DNA of 8,807 nt from an uncultured Eubacteriales bacterium (lineage in GTDB: Bacteria; Bacillota; Clostridia; Monoglobales; Monoglobaceae). Shown here piece by piece: positions 5,448 through 8,807 of the stretch; within the stretch, counting starts at the first letter, position 1; each line of letters opens with the position of its first letter. Position numbers and translations under genes: made by a program. The stretch spans positions 1-8,807 of the forward strand of contig URZD01000085.1 of assembly GCA_900552305.1 (NCBI GenBank), in the 5' to 3' direction. The notes beneath the pieces are model-generated. The model was given only the letters and a program-made list of their open reading frames with translations, was not told the DNA's origin and made no database searches.

Positions 5448-5524
5448 GCTCCTCCGTTTTCGCCCAAAGCGGCACATTGTGTGCCGCTTTGGGCGATTGT
5501 TGCGCCTTACGGCGCTTTTCCTGC
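5448..5524. repeat. 77-bp direct repeat, copy B
   Basis: This is the second copy of the element at 5155-5231, offset by 293 bp. Its main hairpin H3 is perfect: 15-bp arms 5461-5475 and 5481-5495 with a 5-nt loop. It also holds the GCGCC-TTAC-GGCGC hairpin (5502-5515). The offset is not a multiple of three, so the copies are not one reading frame. Confidence 0.93.
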
Positions 5525-5531
5525 CGATTTT

Positions 5532-5568
5532 CAATTTACCGCATTTTTACCGCACGGTCGGTAAATTG
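5532..5568. repeat. Inverted repeat near the fhs terminator
   Basis: CAATTTACCG (5532-5541) and CGGTAAATTG (5559-5568) form a perfect 10-bp inverted repeat. A 17-nt centre contains a second small palindrome, ACCG-CA-CGGT (5549-5558). TTTACCGCA also occurs twice in direct orientation across this segment. No function assigned. Confidence 0.7.
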
Positions 5569-5622
5569 TCTTATCACTTTCTTTGTATAATTAACCTAAG
5601 ATAAAATGCGTAATTACATATT

Positions 5623-5661
5623 AAAAGAACGGGTGCGGAAATATCCTGCACTCGTCCTTTT
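5623..5661 (-). terminator. Terminator of the purL-fhs operon
   Basis: Arms 5623-5636 and 5648-5661 pair over 14 positions with two imperfect pairs, enclosing a short GGA/TCC inner stem. On the minus strand the stem ends in TTCTTTTAATATG, a T-rich tail. It begins 23 nt after the fhs stop codon. Confidence 0.75.
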
Positions 5662-5684
5662 TGCGCTGTCAAAAATTTAAACTC

Positions 5685-7361
5685 CTAAAACAAACCTATA
5701 ATTTTACCGTTTTCCTCAACGTCAATCCGCTCTGCCGCGGGCGATTTGGGAAGTCCCGGCATAGTCAGAATATCCCCCGTAAGCACCACCACAAATCCCG
5801 CGCCTGCGGAAATTTTTACATTTCTTACAGTTACCTTAAAGCCGCTCGGCGCGCCGAGCTTGCTCGGGTCGTCCGAAAAACTGTACTGCGTTTTTGCAAT
5901 GCACACAGGGAGTTTGTCAAAGCCGAGAGCGGTCAGTTTTTCTATCTCCTTTTTTGCCTTAGGCATAACCGTTATTCCATCCCCGCCGTAAACCTTTCTG
6001 ACAACAGCATCGATTTTTTCCTCTATTGAGCAGCTGTCATCGTACGCGAAACGGAAATCTCCTTTTTCTTCGTCACACAGGCGCACAACCTCACGGGCAA
6101 GCTCCTCGCCGCCCGCTCCTCCGTCCGCCCAAACTGTGGACAGTACGGTGTTTACACCCAGCTCGCGGCATTTTGATATAATAAACTCAATCTCGCAATC
6201 CGTATCGGTCGGGAATCTGTTCACGGCAACAACGCACGGCAGTCCGTAAACATCCTTTATATTGGAAACATGGCGCAAAAGATTCGGTATGCCTTTTTCG
6301 AGCGCGGAGAGATTTTCCGCCGCAAGCTCGCTTTTTGCAAGTCCGCCGTGCATTTTAAGCGCTCTGACCGTTGCAACGATTACAACCGCGTCAGGGGCAA
6401 GTCCCGCCTTGCGGCATTTTATATCAAGGAACTTTTCCGCGCCGAGGTCGGCTCCGAATCCCGCCTCTGTCACCGCGTAATCAGCTGTTTTAAGCGCCGC
6501 CTTGGTCGCCGTGACAGAGTTACAGCCGTGAGCAATATTTGCAAACGGTCCGCCGTGTACGAACGCGGGCGTTCCTTCAAGAGTCTGTACAAGATTCGGT
6601 TTAAGCGCGTCCTTCAGCAAAGCTGTCATTGCCCCCGCCGCCTTCAGCTCGCCGCAGGTCACCGGCTTGTCGTCATAGGTATACCCGACTATGATTTTTG
6701 AAAGCCGCTCCTTTAAATCGGAGATTGATTCCGAAAGGCACAAAATTGCCATAACCTCGCTTGCAACGGTAATATCAAAGCCATCCTCGCGCGGTACGCC
6801 GTTTGCCTTGCCGCCCATGCCGTCAACGATATACCTGAGCTGTCTGTCGTTCATATCAACACAGCGTTTCCACGTAATTTTGCGCACATCTATGCCAAGT
6901 GCGTTTCCCTGCTGAATATGATTGTCAAGCATCGCGGCAAGAAGATTGTTCGCCGCGCCTATTGCATGGAAATCACCCGTAAAATGAAGATTGATGTCCT
7001 CCATCGGAACAACCTGCGCATAACCGCCGCCCGCTGCGCCGCCCTTTATGCCAAATACCGGTCCGAGCGACGGTTCACGCAGTGCAACCGCGACTTTTTT
7101 GCCGATTCTTTTTAATCCGTCCGCAAGTCCGATTGTGGTCGTTGTCTTGCCCTCGCCCGCAGGGGTCGGAGTAATCGCGGTAACCAAAATCAGTTTGCCG
7201 TTTTTTGCTTCACTCTCTGCTATTTTGGAGACGTCAACCTTTGCCTTGTAGTTCCCGTATTGTTCGATATATTTTCCGTCAATACCCGCAGCGTCCGCGA
7301 TTTCCGTAATATTTTTCATCGCGCAGCTCTGCGCGATTTCAATATCAGTTTTGAACTCCAT
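5685..7361 (-). CDS. fhs: Formate-tetrahydrofolate ligase
   Basis: Fhs joins formate to tetrahydrofolate using ATP, giving 10-formyl-THF for purine synthesis and, in acetogens, for the Wood-Ljungdahl methyl branch. The protein is full length at 558 residues (family about 555-560). The ATP-binding loop TPTPAGEGKTTTT is at residues 64-76, REPSLGPVFGIKGGAAGG at 95-112, and EDINLHFTGD at 121-130. The C-terminus has the conserved SAGAGFVVVLTGDILTMPGLP block and ends KIIGLF. The ATG at 7361 follows AAGGAGAG at good distance. It starts 23 nt after purL, so the two are almost certainly cotranscribed, and it is the last gene before a terminator. Fhs alone does not show acetogenesis, since many fermenting Clostridia carry it. 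Confidence 0.98.
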   Translation of the reverse strand: MEFKTDIEIAQSCAMKNITEIADAAGIDGKYIEQYGNYKAKVDVSKIAESEAKNGKLILVTAITPTPAGEGKTTTTIGLADGLKRIGKKVAVALREPSLGPVFGIKGGAAGGGYAQVVPMEDINLHFTGDFHAIGAANNLLAAMLDNHIQQGNALGIDVRKITWKRCVDMNDRQLRYIVDGMGGKANGVPREDGFDITVASEVMAILCLSESISDLKERLSKIIVGYTYDDKPVTCGELKAAGAMTALLKDALKPNLVQTLEGTPAFVHGGPFANIAHGCNSVTATKAALKTADYAVTEAGFGADLGAEKFLDIKCRKAGLAPDAVVIVATVRALKMHGGLAKSELAAENLSALEKGIPNLLRHVSNIKDVYGLPCVVAVNRFPTDTDCEIEFIISKCRELGVNTVLSTVWADGGAGGEELAREVVRLCDEEKGDFRFAYDDSCSIEEKIDAVVRKVYGGDGITVMPKAKKEIEKLTALGFDKLPVCIAKTQYSFSDDPSKLGAPSGFKVTVRNVKISAGAGFVVVLTGDILTMPGLPKSPAAERIDVEENGKIIGLF

Positions 7362-7384
7362 TTCGGTACTCTCCTTTTCTGTTT

Positions 7385-8807
7385 TTATTTAAAATAACGC
7401 ACCGCCGCCTCGAACATCCGTATATCGTATTCGCCCGGCACGTTTTTGTAAAGTCCGCCGCCGATTCTCTCACTGTGACCCATTTTTCCGAACACCCTCC
7501 CGTCCGGCGAGGTTATACCCTCGACCGCATACATCGAATCGTTCGGATTGAAACGAATGTCGCTTGTCGCATTTCCGTCAAAATCAACATACTGCGTTGC
7601 AATCTGTCCGTTTTCGGCAAGCTGCTTTATAAGCTCCTCGCTCGCCAAAAATCTTCCTTCGCCGTGCGAAATCGGAACATTATACACCTCTCCGACCTCG
7701 GTGAGCGCAAGCCACGGCGATTTGTTTGACGCAATACGGGTACGCACAATCTTTGACTGGTGGCGTGCAATCGTATTAAACGTAAGCGTCGGACAGCTTT
7801 CGTCTGTGTCGACTATTTTACCGTACGGCACGAGTCCAAGCTTTATAAGAGCCTGAAAACCGTTACAGATACCGCACATAAGCCCGTCACGCTTTTCAAG
7901 CAGCTCCGTTACGCCGTCCTTCACAGCCGCGTTGCGGAAGAATGCGGTTATAAACTTACCGCTGCCGTCAGGCTCGTCGCCGCCGGAGAAACCGCCCGGA
8001 ATAAATATCATCTGCGCGTCCTTCAGAGAATTTGCAAAACGCTCCGCGCTCGCCTGTATACCGTGCGCGGTAAGGTTGTTTATAACGATTATTTCAGGCT
8101 CCGCCCCCGCATCGCGAACTGCCTTTGCCGAGTCATATTCGCAGTTTGTTCCGGGAAATGCCGGAATCAAAACCTTCGGCTTTGCCGCCTTTATGCCCGG
8201 CACATACCTCTTTTCCGCCTTATAGCTGAAGGTTTCCGTAGCCGTACCCGAATTTTTTATATTGCAGCTGTACACGCTTTCGAGCTTATCCTCGTAAATT
8301 CCGAGAATTTCGCAAAGTTCGATACTGTCATCCTTAAAGGTGATTTTCTTATTTTCCGAAACCGTTCCTATAAACTGCGCGCCTTCAATATCCGAATCCG
8401 TTTCAAGCAAAAATGCGCCGTAGCTGTAGCCGAATATGTCCCAAGCGGTCAGTTTGTCTGAGTAATCAAAACCGAAACCGTTGCCGAAGCACATCTTCAT
8501 AACAGCCTCCGCAACGCCGCCTATCGAAGGCGTGTAGCACGCAAATACCATGTCGCCGCGCATAAGCTTCGTTACCTTTTCAAAAATATCAGTGAGCGAC
8601 TTTGTATCCGGAAGTCCGTTTTCATCATACTCGGGTTTCAGCATAAATACCTTATGCCCCGCCTTTTTGAATTCAGGCGATACAACATCCTCCGCCGTTC
8701 CCGTAGTCACCGCAAACGACACAAGCGTCGGCGGAACGTCAAGCTGCTCAAACGAGCCGCTCATTGAGTCCTTGCCGCCGATTGAGCCGATTTTAAGCTC
8801 CTTTTGC
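7385..8807 (-). CDS. purL: Phosphoribosylformylglycinamidine (FGAM) synthase, C-terminal part (5' end beyond the window)
   Basis: PurL converts FGAR, glutamine and ATP to FGAM, the fourth step of de novo purine synthesis. About 473 C-terminal residues are visible. The frame stays open to the right edge, beginning QKELKIGSIGGKDSM. That leading part is the end of the synthetase domain (SIGGKDSMSG, then TLVSFAVT). From about residue 209 a class I glutamine amidotransferase domain follows, with PKVLIPAFPGTNCEYD, FIPGGFSGGDEPDGSG, the nucleophile Cys in CGICNGFQ (C314 counted from the edge), and the His/Glu pair in PISHGEGRF (H381, E383). The ending GHSERIGGGLYKN is typical. This is therefore the large fused type of about 1230-1260 residues, not the small PurL plus PurQ/PurS type of Bacillus. 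It leads into fhs after 23 nt. The ATG at 8764 is internal, not a start. Confidence 0.97.
   Translation of the reverse strand, partial: QKELKIGSIGGKDSMSGSFEQLDVPPTLVSFAVTTGTAEDVVSPEFKKAGHKVFMLKPEYDENGLPDTKSLTDIFEKVTKLMRGDMVFACYTPSIGGVAEAVMKMCFGNGFGFDYSDKLTAWDIFGYSYGAFLLETDSDIEGAQFIGTVSENKKITFKDDSIELCEILGIYEDKLESVYSCNIKNSGTATETFSYKAEKRYVPGIKAAKPKVLIPAFPGTNCEYDSAKAVRDAGAEPEIIVINNLTAHGIQASAERFANSLKDAQMIFIPGGFSGGDEPDGSGKFITAFFRNAAVKDGVTELLEKRDGLMCGICNGFQALIKLGLVPYGKIVDTDESCPTLTFNTIARHQSKIVRTRIASNKSPWLALTEVGEVYNVPISHGEGRFLASEELIKQLAENGQIATQYVDFDGNATSDIRFNPNDSMYAVEGITSPDGRVFGKMGHSERIGGGLYKNVPGEYDIRMFEAAVRYFK

Larger units (their letters stand above)
5047..5622. other. Gene-free, hairpin-rich intergenic stretch
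   Basis: Between the tRNA terminator and the fhs terminator I see no credible gene. Open frames on either strand lack ribosome binding sites, are interrupted, and run through palindromes. The stretch is instead dense in inverted repeats: long hairpins at 5091-5127, 5168-5202, 5404-5430 and 5461-5495, small ones at 5134-5148, 5209-5222 and 5502-5515, a 16-bp AT palindrome at 5355-5370, and a 10-bp inverted repeat at 5532-5568. It also contains a duplicated 77-bp element. I recognise no tmRNA, RNase P, SRP or 6S RNA signature. Confidence 0.8.

Noticed and set aside
5155..5524. Minus-strand translation of both repeat copies contains the same phrase KRRKAQQSPKAA, suggesting a broken gene
   Set aside because: The copies are offset by 293 bp, so they lie in different frames. 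Both frames are cut by stops and have no start or ribosome binding site. RNA or DNA repeat conservation explains the shared phrase.
5320..5604. A 94-codon open frame on the plus strand across the hairpin region
   Set aside because: There is no ribosome binding site at its start, it runs through several perfect palindromes and the 77-bp repeat, and its hydrophobic/Arg-rich translation looks like a by-product of repeat sequence.

Overview
The window looks like chromosomal DNA of a spore-forming member of the Clostridia, probably an uncultured gut-type relative of the Oscillospiraceae or Ruminococcaceae. The evidence is a complete spoIVB gene, strong AAGGAGG-type ribosome binding sites, frequent TTG starts, canonical TTGACA/TATAAT promoters, intrinsic terminators after nearly every transcription unit, and Clostridia-like protein sequences. 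Assignment below class level is a guess.

Layout, left to right. (1) The 5' part of a minus-strand NCS2-family nucleobase permease (1-310) with its own promoter. (2) A sporulation patch (466-2587): spoIVB (minus, TTG start, own terminator); a previously unlisted 34-residue Asn/Lys/Glu/Gln protein built from three 9-residue repeats (1735-1839, minus); and a divergent plus-strand 193-residue protein (2006-2587) that resembles spore-surface proteins. The last two share a 166-bp divergent promoter region with candidate sigma-G-like and sigma-K-like elements. (3) A 4 x 20-bp tandem repeat and a two-way terminator (2621-2756). (4) A two-gene minus-strand operon: an M16 zinc peptidase followed by a phosphinothricin-type GNAT acetyltransferase. 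(5) A divergent plus-strand tRNA operon, tRNA-Leu(UAA) and initiator tRNA-fMet, with a consensus promoter and a terminator. (6) A roughly 575-bp gene-free, hairpin-rich stretch (5047-5622) holding a duplicated 77-bp element and several long stem-loops. (7) A minus-strand operon of the 3' end of purL (large, amidotransferase-fused FGAM synthase) and fhs (formate-tetrahydrofolate ligase).

PurL makes FGAM in de novo purine synthesis. Fhs charges formate onto tetrahydrofolate, giving the 10-formyl-THF that supplies the purine ring's formyl carbons, so their 23-nt spacing in one operon is coherent. The permease at the other end may serve purine salvage. SpoIVB is the forespore-secreted protease that triggers pro-sigma-K processing, and its two neighbours may also be sporulation products.

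No defence system, phage, transposon, CRISPR array or clearly new enzymatic system is visible. The most unexplained signals are the hairpin array at 5091-5524, the 20-bp tandem repeats, the repeat microprotein, and a one-base insertion in the T-stem of the initiator tRNA.
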